From Sphingomonas radiodurans (lineage in GTDB: Bacteria; Pseudomonadota; Alphaproteobacteria; Sphingomonadales; Sphingomonadaceae), in NCBI RefSeq assembly GCF_020866845.1, contig NZ_CP086594.1:1302001-1366000 (forward strand): a stretch of DNA of 64,000 nt, given 5' to 3'. The notes under the pieces were generated by a model. That model had not been told where the DNA came from and did not search any database. It saw only the letters and a list, made by a program, of their open reading frames with translations. Of this stretch, positions 26,677 to 36,100 are shown one piece after another. The position numbers and the translations under genes are program-made. Each line of letters starts with the position of its first letter. Position 1 is the first letter of the stretch.

Positions 26677-27897
26677 TCAGCGTCTGCCGAATGCTCCTTT
26701 CAGCACCTTTCCGCTCGACCGCAACTGGTCGAGCTGGTCCGACCATGACTGCATCATCCGGACCCGCTCGTCCCAATGTTCGCCGCGTGCATAGGCGCGG
26801 CGGACATTGTTGCCCTCGACGTGCGCGAGCTGGCGTTCGATCGCGTCGGGGTGCCACTTCCCCGTTTCATTGAGCAGCGTGCTCGCCATCGCGCGGAAGC
26901 CATGCGAAGTCATTTCCTCGCCCGTGTAGCCGAGCCGACGCAGCGCCTGATTGAGCGTGTTCTCGGACATCGGACGCCGCATGGTGTAGAAGCTGGGGAA
27001 CACATACTGGCCCGAGCCGGTGATGCCGCGCAGGTCCGATAAGATGCCGAGTGCCTGGATGGAAAGAGGCACACGATGCGGCCGGCGCATCTTCATCTTG
27101 TTAGCCGGGATCGTCCAAACGGCGGCGTCCAGGTCGATCTCTGACCACTCGGCATGGCGCAGTTCGCCGGGTCGCACAAACAGGTGCGCCGCGAGCTTGA
27201 GGCCTGCGCGTGTGGTCGCATGGCCGGTGAAATCGTCGATCGCGCGGAGGAGCACGCCGACCTCAACCGGGTCCGTGATCGCAGCGCGGTGGGTCACCTT
27301 GGGGGTGATTAGAGCGTCGCGCAGCGCTGACGAGATGTCGTGATGTGCGCGTCCGGTGGCGATGGCGTACCGGAACACCCGGCCGCAGACGCTCCGCAGT
27401 CGGCGGGCGCTCTCATAACGTCCGCGGCCCTCGACGCTGCGGAGGACGGCCAGCAGTTCCAGCGGCAGAATGTTAGCAATCGGACGGTCACCGATCAGCG
27501 GATAAGCGAAGTCGAGGAGCCACCTGATCTTACCGAGCGTGATCTCCGCGCGCCCCTCCTTCTCGACCTTCGCCAACCACTCCTCAGCGATGTCCTTGAA
27601 CGTGGTGGCGGACGAAAGCGAGGCGATCAGCTTGTCTCGCTTCTTACGCGCGAACGGGTCCTCCCCAGCGGCCAGCGCGCGTCGCGCTTTGTCGCGAGCG
27701 GCCCGCGCGTCGGCAAGGCTGACCTTCGGGTACACGCCGAGAGCCAGCGTCTTGTAGCGCCCGCTCAGGCGGTAGTTCAGCCGCCAGTAGCGGCCACCCT
27801 GCGGCGTCACCAGGAGGTAGAGGCCGTCAGCGTCGTTGAGCTTGTACGCTTTGTCGCGGACTTGGGCTTTGGACACGGCCAATGCAGATAGAGGCAT
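26677..27897 (-). CDS. int: tyrosine recombinase, P4-type integrase
   Basis: A 406-aa integrase with the N-terminal DUF4102 domain (MPLSALAVSKAQVRDKAYKLNDADGLYLLV), a core-binding domain (about 95-190) and a catalytic domain with Arg in LFVRPGELRHAEW, the HxxR box TSHGFRAMAS, and the nucleophile Tyr in VRRAYARGEHW. It lies 164 bp from the 3' end of tRNA-Leu, its probable target, reading away from it. The host gene is kept intact. A matching partial copy of the tRNA end is at 16938. Confidence 0.95.
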   Translation of the reverse strand: MPLSALAVSKAQVRDKAYKLNDADGLYLLVTPQGGRYWRLNYRLSGRYKTLALGVYPKVSLADARAARDKARRALAAGEDPFARKKRDKLIASLSSATTFKDIAEEWLAKVEKEGRAEITLGKIRWLLDFAYPLIGDRPIANILPLELLAVLRSVEGRGRYESARRLRSVCGRVFRYAIATGRAHHDISSALRDALITPKVTHRAAITDPVEVGVLLRAIDDFTGHATTRAGLKLAAHLFVRPGELRHAEWSEIDLDAAVWTIPANKMKMRRPHRVPLSIQALGILSDLRGITGSGQYVFPSFYTMRRPMSENTLNQALRRLGYTGEEMTSHGFRAMASTLLNETGKWHPDAIERQLAHVEGNNVRRAYARGEHWDERVRMMQSWSDQLDQLRSSGKVLKGAFGRR

Positions 27898-27899
27898 GG

Positions 27900-27947
27900 G
27901 GGTATCTCGCTTCAGGGCATGCGATTTTTGATACCCTGATCATACCC
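27900..27947. promoter_or_regulatory. inverted repeat at the int promoter
   Basis: GGGTATC (27900-27906) and GATACCC (27930-27936) are a perfect 7-bp inverted repeat immediately before int, with another ATACCC at 27942-27947. It is a plausible operator for int or an integrase arm site. Confidence 0.42.
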
Positions 27948-28058
27948 GATTTGTTCTCGGAAACCCAGACCCGCCGGCGGACGCCAGCGGACCGACAGTC
28001 TGCTAAACTGCCGGTTTTCCGGGGCATTTTGGAAGCCGGCGGACGCCGGCGGAAGAAC

Positions 28059-28081
28059 AAATGGTGCCCAGAAGAGGACTC
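28059..28081. other. attR at the tRNA-Leu 3' end
   Basis: This segment, overlapping the T-arm and acceptor 3' half of tRNA-Leu, is repeated (one base shorter) at 16938-16959. The element between them is about 11.1 kb. Confidence 0.78.
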
Positions 28082-28148
28082 GAACCTCCACGCCCTTGCG
28101 AGCGCCAGCACCTGAAGCTGGTGCGTCTACCAATTCCGCCATCTGGGC
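28062..28148 (-). tRNA. tRNA-Leu (anticodon CAG)
   Basis: An 87-nt tRNA on the minus strand, with CCA encoded. The acceptor stem GCCCAGA/TCTGGGC is perfect, the D-arm holds GGTAGAC, the anticodon loop is TTCAGGT within CCAGC/GCTGG, the long variable arm marks a class II tRNA, and the T-loop is GGTTCGAGTCC. It serves CUG codons and is the integration target of the neighbouring element. Confidence 0.97.
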
Positions 28149-28258
28149 ACGGGGAGCTTCAAGCTCGGGTAGGGGCGGGCCTCTAGGGCGGGGGTGGCGG
28201 CCTTGTCAACAGCGGTCTGCCGCGGCTAGGGCCGGGGCGATTTTCCGCGGAGCTGCAC

Positions 28259-29185
28259 ATGAAGGACAGGCTGGTCACGCTGGTTGGCGGTGGCGGTTTT
28301 CTCGGCCGCTACGTCGCGCAGGCGTTGCTCGAAACAGGTGCGCGGGTGCGCATCGCGCAGCGCGATCCGCGCGAGGCGTGGTTCTTGAAGCCGCTCGGCG
28401 GGCTGGGGCAGACGCAGTTCGTCGCGGCCGACATCACCCGGCCCGACACGTTTGCGCGCGCCATCGCCGGCGCGGACGCGGTCGTGAACCTCGTCGGCAG
28501 CTTCACCGGCGATCTCGATCGCATCCATGTCGCCGGCCCGCGCGCGCTCGCCGAGGCGGCCCGTGCAGCAGGCGTGTCGGCGTTCGTCCACGTCTCGGCG
28601 ATCGGCGCCGATCCGCAGGCGCCCTCGCGCTATGGCCAGACCAAGGGCGCGGGCGAGGCCGCAGTGCGCGAGGCCTTCCCGCAAGCAACCATCATGCGCC
28701 CCTCGACCGTGTTTGGCCGCGAGGACCAGTTCGTGAACATGTTCGCCGGCATGATCGCGAAGCTGCCGGTGGTGCCCGTGCTGAAGCCGGGCGCGCGGTT
28801 CCAGCCGGTGTTCGCGGGTGACGTGAGCGCGGCGATCGTCGCAGCGCTGCGCGACCCCGCGCAGTTCGGCGGGCGCACGTTCGAGCTCGGCGGGCCGGAC
28901 GTGCTGACGATGCTCGAGCTGCAGCAATGGATCGCGCGCGCGATCGGGCGCAAGCCGGCCTTCGTGCCGCTGCCCGATGCCGCGGGCAGCCTGCTCGCCG
29001 CATTGCCGGGCGCGCCGATCTCGCGCGATCAGTGGAAACTGCTGCAGAGCGACACGGTGGTCGGCGAAAGCGCACACGGCCTCGCCGCGCTGGGGATCAC
29101 GCCGACGCCGCTCGCCGCGGTCGCGCCGGGCTGGCTCGTGCGGTATCAGCGGCTCGGCCGCTTCGCCAGCCCGCGCGCCGCCTGA
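28259..29185 (+). CDS. NDUFA9-like NAD(P)-binding protein
   Basis: Atypical short-chain dehydrogenase of 308 aa with an N-terminal Rossmann motif VTLVGGGGFLGRYVAQAL. VNLVGSFTGD, VHVSAIGADPQAPSRYGQTKGAGE and the C-terminal TFELGGPDVLTMLEL are typical of bacterial complex I NDUFA9-type proteins. These bind NADPH and are linked to respiratory complex I or quinone biology. A catalytic Tyr/Lys pair (YGQTK) is present. It begins just downstream of the tRNA and is followed 46 bp later by uppP. Confidence 0.87.
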   Translation: MKDRLVTLVGGGGFLGRYVAQALLETGARVRIAQRDPREAWFLKPLGGLGQTQFVAADITRPDTFARAIAGADAVVNLVGSFTGDLDRIHVAGPRALAEAARAAGVSAFVHVSAIGADPQAPSRYGQTKGAGEAAVREAFPQATIMRPSTVFGREDQFVNMFAGMIAKLPVVPVLKPGARFQPVFAGDVSAAIVAALRDPAQFGGRTFELGGPDVLTMLELQQWIARAIGRKPAFVPLPDAAGSLLAALPGAPISRDQWKLLQSDTVVGESAHGLAALGITPTPLAAVAPGWLVRYQRLGRFASPRAA

Positions 29186-29231
29186 GATCAACCCGTGCCG
29201 GCGCCGAGGGCGGCCGAGCTGAAAGGCCACT

Positions 29232-30032
29232 ATGTCCGATCTCCTGATCGCGATCCTGCTCGGCATCGTCGAAGGCGTGACCGAGTTCCTGCCCGTATCG
29301 TCGACCGGCCATCTCGTCCTCGCCACCGAGCTGATGGGCTATGATCCGCAGCGCTGGGCGGTGTTCAACATCGCGATTCAGCCGGGCGCGATCCTGGCGA
29401 TCGTCGTGCTGTACTGGCGCACGTTCATGGCGGTTGGGTCGGGGCTGTTGAAGCGCGAGCCGAAGTCGATCGCGTTCGTCCGCAACCTGCTGATCGCCTT
29501 CGTCCCCGCAGTGGCGCTTGGCCTGGCCTTCAACGATCAGATCGAGGCGCTGCTTGAGAATGCGGTGGTGGTCGCCTGGGCGCTGATCGTCGGCGGCGTC
29601 GGGATCCTGGTCGTCGAGCGGCTGGCCAAGACGCAGGATGTCGGCGGCATTTCGGGCGTATCGACCAGCCAGTCGGTGAAGATCGGCCTCGTCCAGTGCC
29701 TCGCGATGATCCCCGGGGTCAGCCGCTCGGGCGCGACGATCATGGGCGCGATGGCGCTCGGCATCGATCGGCGTACGGCGGCGGAATTCTCCTTCTTCCT
29801 CGCGCTGCCGACGCTGAGCGGGGCGACCGTGCTGCAGCTCGTCAAGCATCGTGATGCGGTGACCGGCGGCGATCTGCAACTGATCGCGGTCGGCGCGCTG
29901 GTCTCGTTCGTTGTCGCGCTCGCGGTGGTGAAGGGCTTCCTCGCGATCGTGACGCGACACGGGTTTGCGCCGTTCGCCTGGTACCGGATCGTTGCTGGCG
30001 CGCTGGCTCTAGTGTTCCTCTACACACGGTAG
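29232..30032 (+). CDS. uppP: undecaprenyl-diphosphatase
   Basis: BacA/UppP family integral membrane phosphatase that recycles undecaprenyl diphosphate for peptidoglycan and other envelope polymers. The 266 aa contain the two signature motifs, EGVTEFLPVSSTGHL (Glu residues of (E/Q)xxxE) and PGVSRSGATIMGAMALG. About eight hydrophobic segments span the protein. It follows the NDUFA9-like gene closely, but the functions are unrelated. Confidence 0.95.
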   Translation: MSDLLIAILLGIVEGVTEFLPVSSTGHLVLATELMGYDPQRWAVFNIAIQPGAILAIVVLYWRTFMAVGSGLLKREPKSIAFVRNLLIAFVPAVALGLAFNDQIEALLENAVVVAWALIVGGVGILVVERLAKTQDVGGISGVSTSQSVKIGLVQCLAMIPGVSRSGATIMGAMALGIDRRTAAEFSFFLALPTLSGATVLQLVKHRDAVTGGDLQLIAVGALVSFVVALAVVKGFLAIVTRHGFAPFAWYRIVAGALALVFLYTR

Positions 30033-30166
30033 GTCCGGTTCGGTACTTTTTGCCAACTTGATTTGTGAGGATCGATCGCATCCGAAACGGTTTCCTATAT
30101 TTTAGGTAAGGACCGCTGACTTGATGTGATCGCCATGGTGTGAGACCTGCCAAATCGGAGGGCTCA

Positions 30167-31609
30167 ATGGCTGCTGACACCATGTTACGATTCGTCGAGA
30201 CGCCGCAGTCCTACCCGGACAAGCGTGCTGCGGAAGCACGTGCCGAGGACTTCCGCGAGATCGCCGATCGCTACGCCGTGCCTCGCGCCGAGGAACAGGC
30301 CGGGCGCTGCTCGCAGTGCGGCGTGCCCTATTGCACCGTCCATTGCCCGCTCCACAATCACATCCCCGATTGGCTCCGCCTCACCGCCGAGGGCCGGCTG
30401 CGCGAGGCATATGAACTGTCCAACGCCACCTCGACCATGCCCGAGATTTGTGGCCGCATCTGCCCGCAGGATCGGCTGTGCGAAGGCAATTGCGTGATCG
30501 AATTCACCGGCCACGGCGCAGTCACGATCGGCTCGGTCGAGAAATTCATCACCGACACCGCCTGGGAGCAGGGCTGGATCGAGCCGCTCGTCCCCGGCCC
30601 GCCGCGCGGGCAATCGGTCGGCGTGATCGGCGCCGGCCCGGCCGGGCTGTCCGCGGCGGAATATCTGCGCCGGAACGGCTATGAGGTTCACGTCTACGAT
30701 CGCCACGATCGCGCCGGCGGGCTGCTCACCTACGGCATCCCCGGCTTCAAGCTCGAAAAGCACGTCGTCACGCGCCGCGTCGATCGGTTGAAGGCCGGCG
30801 ACATCGTCTTCCACGAGGGCTTCGCGGTCGGCGACGATGCGAGCCTCGCCGATCTGCGCAAGCGCCACGATGCGCTGCTGATCGCGACCGGCGTGTACAA
30901 GGCGCGCGCGATCCACGTGCCGGGCGGCGACGCCGGCGGCGTGATCGAGGCGCTCGATTATCTGACGGCCTCGAACCGCAAGGGCTTCGGTGACGCCGTG
31001 CCCGCGTTCGACGACGGCAGCCTCGATGCCGAGGGCAAGAACGTCATCGTGATCGGCGGCGGCGATACCGCGATGGATTGCGTGCGCACCGCGCTGCGCC
31101 AGGGCGCGACGTCGGTCCGCTGCCTCTACCGCCGCGACCGCGCCAACATGCCCGGCAGCCAGCGCGAAGTCGCGCACGCCGAGGAGGAAGGCGCCGAATT
31201 CGTCTGGCTCTCCGCCCCGCATTCCTTCTTGGGCGATCCCGTCACCGGCGTCCGCGCGAACCGCATGCGGCTCGGCACCCCCGACGCGAGCGGCCGCCGC
31301 GCGCCCGAGGTCGATCCCGGCGGCCCGGTCGACATGCCCGCTGACATGGTGATCAAGGCGCTTGGCTTCGACGCCGAGGAACTGCCGCATCTGTGGGACG
31401 CCCCCGAACTCGGCGTCACGCGCTGGGGCACCGTGCTGGTCGACAACAAGACGCTGATGACCAGCCTCGACGGCGTCTTCGCCGCGGGCGACATCGTGCG
31501 CGGCGCATCGCTCGTGGTATGGGCGATCCGCGACGGCCGCGACGTCGCGACGTCGATGCACAAGTATCTCAAGGCGAAGGTTGGCACCGGGGTGAAGGTG
31601 GCGGCGTGA
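30167..31609 (+). CDS. gltD: glutamate synthase, small subunit
   Basis: NADPH-dependent FAD flavoprotein that passes electrons to GltB, 480 aa. N-terminal Fe-S binding region has Cys in GRCSQCGVPYCTVHCPLHNHIP and CGRICPQDRLCEGNCV. FAD motif GVIGAGPAGLSAAEYLRR and NADPH motif VIVIGGGDTAMDCVRTA are present. The start at 30167 is supported by GGAGG 6-8 bases upstream; an ATG nine codons earlier lies in the leader. The gene ends with a GTGA overlap on mntA, so it is coupled to a toxin-antitoxin pair instead of to gltB. Confidence 0.95.
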   Translation: MAADTMLRFVETPQSYPDKRAAEARAEDFREIADRYAVPRAEEQAGRCSQCGVPYCTVHCPLHNHIPDWLRLTAEGRLREAYELSNATSTMPEICGRICPQDRLCEGNCVIEFTGHGAVTIGSVEKFITDTAWEQGWIEPLVPGPPRGQSVGVIGAGPAGLSAAEYLRRNGYEVHVYDRHDRAGGLLTYGIPGFKLEKHVVTRRVDRLKAGDIVFHEGFAVGDDASLADLRKRHDALLIATGVYKARAIHVPGGDAGGVIEALDYLTASNRKGFGDAVPAFDDGSLDAEGKNVIVIGGGDTAMDCVRTALRQGATSVRCLYRRDRANMPGSQREVAHAEEEGAEFVWLSAPHSFLGDPVTGVRANRMRLGTPDASGRRAPEVDPGGPVDMPADMVIKALGFDAEELPHLWDAPELGVTRWGTVLVDNKTLMTSLDGVFAAGDIVRGASLVVWAIRDGRDVATSMHKYLKAKVGTGVKVAA

Positions 31610-31908
31610 GGCTGAAGCCGCGAGACATCGACGCCATCAAGACAGCCGCACGCGAAGTGTTCGGCCCGACGGCGACCGTGCGGCTGTTCGGCAGTCGCGT
31701 CGATGACCAGTTGCGCGGCGGCGACATTGATCTGCTGATCGAAGCAGACCCCGCCACTGAAACGGAGTGGGAGCGCGTTGGTGCGTTCCGGGACGTACTT
31801 TTTCGCCACATCGACGAGCAGAAGGTGGACGTCGTGCTCGTCGAGCGCGGACAGCCGGCCTCCAGCTTTGCCCGTGTCGTTGCACCCGGATCGGTGCCGA
31901 TCACGTGA
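31606..31908 (+). CDS. mntA: MNT-family nucleotidyltransferase antitoxin
   Basis: A minimal nucleotidyltransferase of 100 aa with the signature RLFGSRVDDQLRGGDIDLLI: Gly29-Ser30, Asp40 and Asp42, and a third acidic residue near 75 (VDVVLVE). This fits MntA antitoxins, which inactivate the HEPN toxin by adenylylating its Tyr. The GTG start overlaps gltD and the end overlaps hepT (GTGA both). The pair sits between gltD and gltB, an unusual place. Confidence 0.88.
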   Translation: MRLKPRDIDAIKTAAREVFGPTATVRLFGSRVDDQLRGGDIDLLIEADPATETEWERVGAFRDVLFRHIDEQKVDVVLVERGQPASSFARVVAPGSVPIT

Positions 31909-32375
31909 ATACCGAGGATCTGATCCGCATTGCAGTGGCGCGTTGCGACCGCATTGTGCTGGGCTTCGACGACGTTCGCCCGATTCTTGCGCCGGTACTG
32001 CCATTTGCCGGCGACGATCTTGCGCGATTGCCCCTGGTCGAACGGATAGCCAGTGTCGCGCTGCTCAAGCGTTACGAGCAACTGCAAGACATGCTGGGCC
32101 GGCTGTTTCGCGCGTACCTTGATTGGGAGCTGGAAGACGTGCGCGCGATGACGCGGCGCGATCAGGCAAACCAGCTCGAGAAGTTCGGTGTCTTTGACGA
32201 CGCCGACGATTGGATCGTCGCCGCAGAACTCCGCAACCGTCTCGTCCATGAATATCCGATCGACGAAGATGAGCAGGTCGAGCGCGTCAACGCGACCTGG
32301 GCTGCCGCTTCGGGCCTTATTTCAGCCTATCAATTTCTGCGAGCGCGGCTCGCTGACAAAGGTCTTTTGTCATGA
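31905..32375 (+). CDS. hepT: HEPN-family toxin (HepT-like RNase)
   Basis: A 156-aa HEPN protein. The catalytic motif is RNRLVHEYP: Arg110, four residues, His115, one residue, Tyr117, the RX4HXY arrangement in which the Tyr is the AMPylation target of MntA. HEPN RNases cleave RNA, for example tRNA, when free. The GTG start at 31905 overlaps the antitoxin stop. The gene ends in an ATGA overlap with a remnant of the gltB 5' end, showing that this was formerly the gene directly before gltB. Confidence 0.9.
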   Translation: MNTEDLIRIAVARCDRIVLGFDDVRPILAPVLPFAGDDLARLPLVERIASVALLKRYEQLQDMLGRLFRAYLDWELEDVRAMTRRDQANQLEKFGVFDDADDWIVAAELRNRLVHEYPIDEDEQVERVNATWAAASGLISAYQFLRARLADKGLLS

Positions 32376-32470
32376 TCCATCACGCTGACCAACGCGAATA
32401 TCTCGCCACCCACGGCATGTACCGCCCCGACTTCGAGGGCGATGCGTGCGGCGTCGGCATGACGGCGTGA
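32372..32470 (+). pseudogene. gltB 5'-end remnant
   Basis: A 32-codon frame starting with an ATGA overlap on hepT. It contains GMYRPDFEGDACGVGM, the propeptide/catalytic-Cys region of glutamate synthase, then stops after three further codons. A 44-bp stretch (32414-32457) is identical to 33218-33261 inside the working gltB. It looks like the original gltB start, cut off when a segment carrying the gene at 32467 was placed here. Confidence 0.88.
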
Positions 32471-33117
32471 CACGTTGGCTGCGCACCGCGCTGCTCTGCC
32501 TGTTCGCGGCCATGATGCCCGCGTCCATCGCTCGTGCGCAGGAGACCAAAGATCAATCAGCCGACGTCGCCACGATTGTTGATGCGATCTCGGGCGAGGC
32601 ATTGATCGTGGACGGCATGGTCAAAGGGCTGGCAAGATCGCTTGACGGGCAGCCCAAGTTCAAGGCGTTGGAGGATCGTCACCCTGGGTTTCGGGCCCAC
32701 GTCGAAGACGATCTGCTGGTTCTGTTTCGCGAGACGGTCCGGCAGCGTTATCCGATCGTCCGCCCGAAACTGGACGCTCTCGTACGCACATCGGCAAAGC
32801 CCGACGAACTAGCGACCATCGCGGCCTATCTGAAGAGTTCGGCGGGAACTCGGTTCCTTGCTGCCTGGGGTAAGGACGATGAAACCGATCTTCTCGAATA
32901 TTGGACGCGTTATACGTCCAGCTACGCCAGCGATACATCACCGCTGGATCGCACGGCCGATGCCCAGTTCGCGACGTCGGGGGCGCTGCGAACACTCGCA
33001 AGCTTGAATGACGTGCTCGATCCGCCGTTATCAGAATGGTCGGACGAGCTCGTCGCCGAAATGAAGCCCCGGCTTCCCCAAATCCTCAGCGCCAATATCG
33101 CGCGGACGACGCCATGA
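32467..33117 (+). CDS. secreted protein of unknown function (DUF2059-like)
   Basis: A 216-aa protein. Start at the GTG at 32467 (GTGA overlap with the gltB remnant). Signal peptide TRWLRTALLCLFAAMMPASIARAQ, with cleavage after ARA. The rest is helical with no Cys after the leader; the pattern of a short helical repeat with IAAYLKSSAGTRFLAAW resembles DUF2059-type proteins, though I cannot confirm this. It lies in the segment bounded by the 44-bp gltB direct repeat, so it was probably inserted as a unit into the gltDB operon. Confidence 0.65.
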   Translation: MTRWLRTALLCLFAAMMPASIARAQETKDQSADVATIVDAISGEALIVDGMVKGLARSLDGQPKFKALEDRHPGFRAHVEDDLLVLFRETVRQRYPIVRPKLDALVRTSAKPDELATIAAYLKSSAGTRFLAAWGKDDETDLLEYWTRYTSSYASDTSPLDRTADAQFATSGALRTLASLNDVLDPPLSEWSDELVAEMKPRLPQILSANIARTTP

Positions 33118-33178
33118 TCCGGCTCGTCCTCACTCGATTCTGCCCTGCCCCTCCATCCACGAATACCGGAGATCAGAT

Positions 33179-36100
33179 GTGACCAACGTGAGCGAGCGCG
33201 AACGCCTTGCCCGTGAGGGCATGTACCGCCCCGACTTCGAGGGCGATGCGTGCGGCGTCGGTATGGTCGCCGCCACCGATGGCAAGCCGTCGCGCCGCGT
33301 TGTGCAATCCGCGATCGATGCGCTCAAGGCGGTGTGGCACCGCGGCGCGGTCGATGCCGATGGCAAGACCGGCGACGGCGCCGGGCTCCACGTCGATCTG
33401 CCGGTGCGCTTCTTCGACGATGCGATCGCGCTCGGCGGGCATAAGGTGCTGCCGAACCGGCTCGCGGTCGGCATGGTCTTCCTGCCGCGCACCGATCTTG
33501 GCGCGCAGGAAACCTGCCGCACGATCGTCGAAAGCGCGATCATCGACGCCGGCTACACGATCTACGGCTGGCGCCAGGTGCCGGTGAACGTGTCGGTGAT
33601 CGGCCAGAAGGCGCAGGCCACGCGCCCCGAGATCGAGCAGATCATGATCGCCGGGCCGATGCCCGACGCGGTCGACGCCGCCGAGTTCGAGAAGAATCTC
33701 TATCTCGTCCGCCGCCGGATCGAGAAGCGCGTGATCGCCGCGCAGATTCAGGGTTTCTACATCTGCTCGCTGTCGTGCCGCTCGATCATCTACAAGGGGC
33801 TGTTCCTCGCCGAGAGCCTGTCGGTCTTCTACCCCGATTTGACCGACAAGCGCTTCGAAAGCCGCGTCGCGATCTTCCACCAGCGCTATTCCACCAACAC
33901 CTTCCCGCAATGGTGGCTGGCGCAGCCGTTCCGCTGCCTCGCGCACAACGGCGAGATCAACACGATCCGCGGCAACAAGAATTGGATGCTCAGCCACGAG
34001 ATCCGCATGGCCTCGATCGCGTTCGGCGAGCATTCGGAGGACATCAAGCCGGTGATCCCCGCCGGCGCGTCGGACACCGCGGCGCTCGATGCGACGTTCG
34101 AGGCGATCTGCCGCTCCGGCCGCGACGCGCCGACCGCCAAGCTGATGCTCGTCCCCGAGGCATGGCAAAGCGACATCGCCGACGACATGCCGCCCGCGCA
34201 TCTCGCGATGTACCAGTATCTCGCCTCGGTGATGGAGCCGTGGGACGGCCCCGCCGCGCTCGCGATGACCGACGGCCGCTGGGCGGTCGCGGGCATGGAT
34301 CGCAACGCGCTGCGCCCGCTGCGCTACACGCAAACCATCGACGGCCTGCTGATCGTCGGTTCTGAGAGCGGCATGGTCGTCGTTCCTGAATCGACCATCA
34401 TCGCCAAGGGCCGGCTCGGGCCGGGGCAGATGATCGCGGTCGATATGGTCGAGGGGAAGCTCTACCACGATCGCGCGATCAAGGACCGGATCGCCGCCGA
34501 GGCCGATTACGCCGGCATGATCGGCAATTTCGCGACGATCGACGATCTCCCCCCTGCGCCTGCCAGCGGCGTGCCGCGCTACGACCGCGCCGAGCTCGCG
34601 CGCCGCCAGGTCGCCGCCGGGCAGACGCTCGAAGACATGGAGCTGATCCTGTCGCCGATGGTCGAAACGGCCAAGGAAGCGATCGGCTCGATGGGCGACG
34701 ATACGCCGCTCGCCGTCATTTCGGACAAGCCGCGCATCATCAGCCAGTTCTTCCGCCAGAACTTCAGCCAGGTGACGAACCCGCCGATCGACAGCTTGCG
34801 CGAACGCTATGTGATGTCGCTCAAGACGCGCTTCGGCAATCTGGCCAATATCCTCGATACCGAGGACAGCCGCGAGCGCGTGCTGGTGCTCGATTCCCCC
34901 GTCCTCACCTCGTCGCACTGGGCGCGGCTGAAGGGCTATTTCGGCCGCGCCGCCGCCGAGATCGACTGCACGTTCGAGGCGAACGGCGGCCCCGAGAAGT
35001 TGCGCGCCGCGATCCAGCGCATCCGCAACGAGGCCGAACAGGCCGTCCGCCAGGGCAAGAGCGAATTGTTCCTGACCGACGAGCATATCGGCCCCGAGCG
35101 CGTCGCCATCGCCGGCGTCCTCGCCGCCGCCGCGGTCCACACGCATCTCGTGCGCCGTGGCCTGCGCTCCTACGCCTCGATCAACATGCGCACCGCCGAA
35201 TGCCTCGACACGCATTATTATGCGGTGCTGATCGGCGTTGGCGCCACGACCGTGAACGCCTATCTCGCCGAGGCCGCGATCGCCGATCGCCAGGCACGTG
35301 GCCTGTTCGGCGATCTCACGCTCGACGAATGCCTCAAGCGGCATCGCAAGGCGGTGGAAGAGGGCCTGCTCAAGATCATGTCGAAGATGGGGATCGCGGT
35401 GATCTCCAGCTATCGCGGCGGCTACAATTTCGAGGCGGTCGGGCTCTCACGCTCGCTCGTCAACGATTTCTTCCCGGGCATGCCCGCCAAGATCTCGGGC
35501 GAGGGCTATGCCTCGCTTCACGTCAACGCGACCGACCGCCACGACGCGGCCTATGACGAAGCGGTCGTGAACCTGCCGATCGGCGGCTTCTATCGCCAGC
35601 GCCACACTGGCGAGGCGCATGCCTATTCGGCGCAGCTGATGCACTTGCTGCAGACGTCGGTGTCGACCGACAGCTATTCGACGTACCTGCAATTCTCGCG
35701 CGGCGTCGGCGATTTGCCGCCGATCTATCTGCGCGATCTGTTCCAGTTCAACTTCCCGTCGGAAGGCGTGCCGGTCGATCAAGTCGAGGCGATCACCGAG
35801 ATCCGCAAGCGCTTCATCACCCCGGGCATGAGCCTCGGCGCGCTCTCCCCCGAGGCGCACGAGACGCTCGCCATCGCGATGAACCGCATCGGCGCGAAGG
35901 CGGTGTCGGGCGAAGGCGGCGAGGACAAGAACCGCTATCAACCCTATGCCAATGGCGACAACGCCAATTCGTCGATCAAGCAGATCGCGAGCGGCCGCTT
36001 CGGCGTCACCGCCGAATATCTCAACGCCTGCGAGGAGATCGAGATCAAGGTCGCGCAGGGCGCCAAGCCCGGCGAGGGCGGGCAGTTGCCCGGCTTCAAG

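Noticed and set aside
16940..28060. Prophage
   Set aside because: Integrase and Xis-like genes are present, but there are no structural, lysis, replication or packaging genes.
28096..28821. Plus-strand frame starting in the tRNA gene
   Set aside because: Begins inside tRNA-Leu and runs in the wrong frame of the NDUFA9-like gene; Arg-rich shadow.
32446..32466. Earlier start for the secreted protein (MRRRHDG)
   Set aside because: Lies inside the gltB remnant; the GTG at 32467 gives a normal signal peptide and a GTGA overlap.
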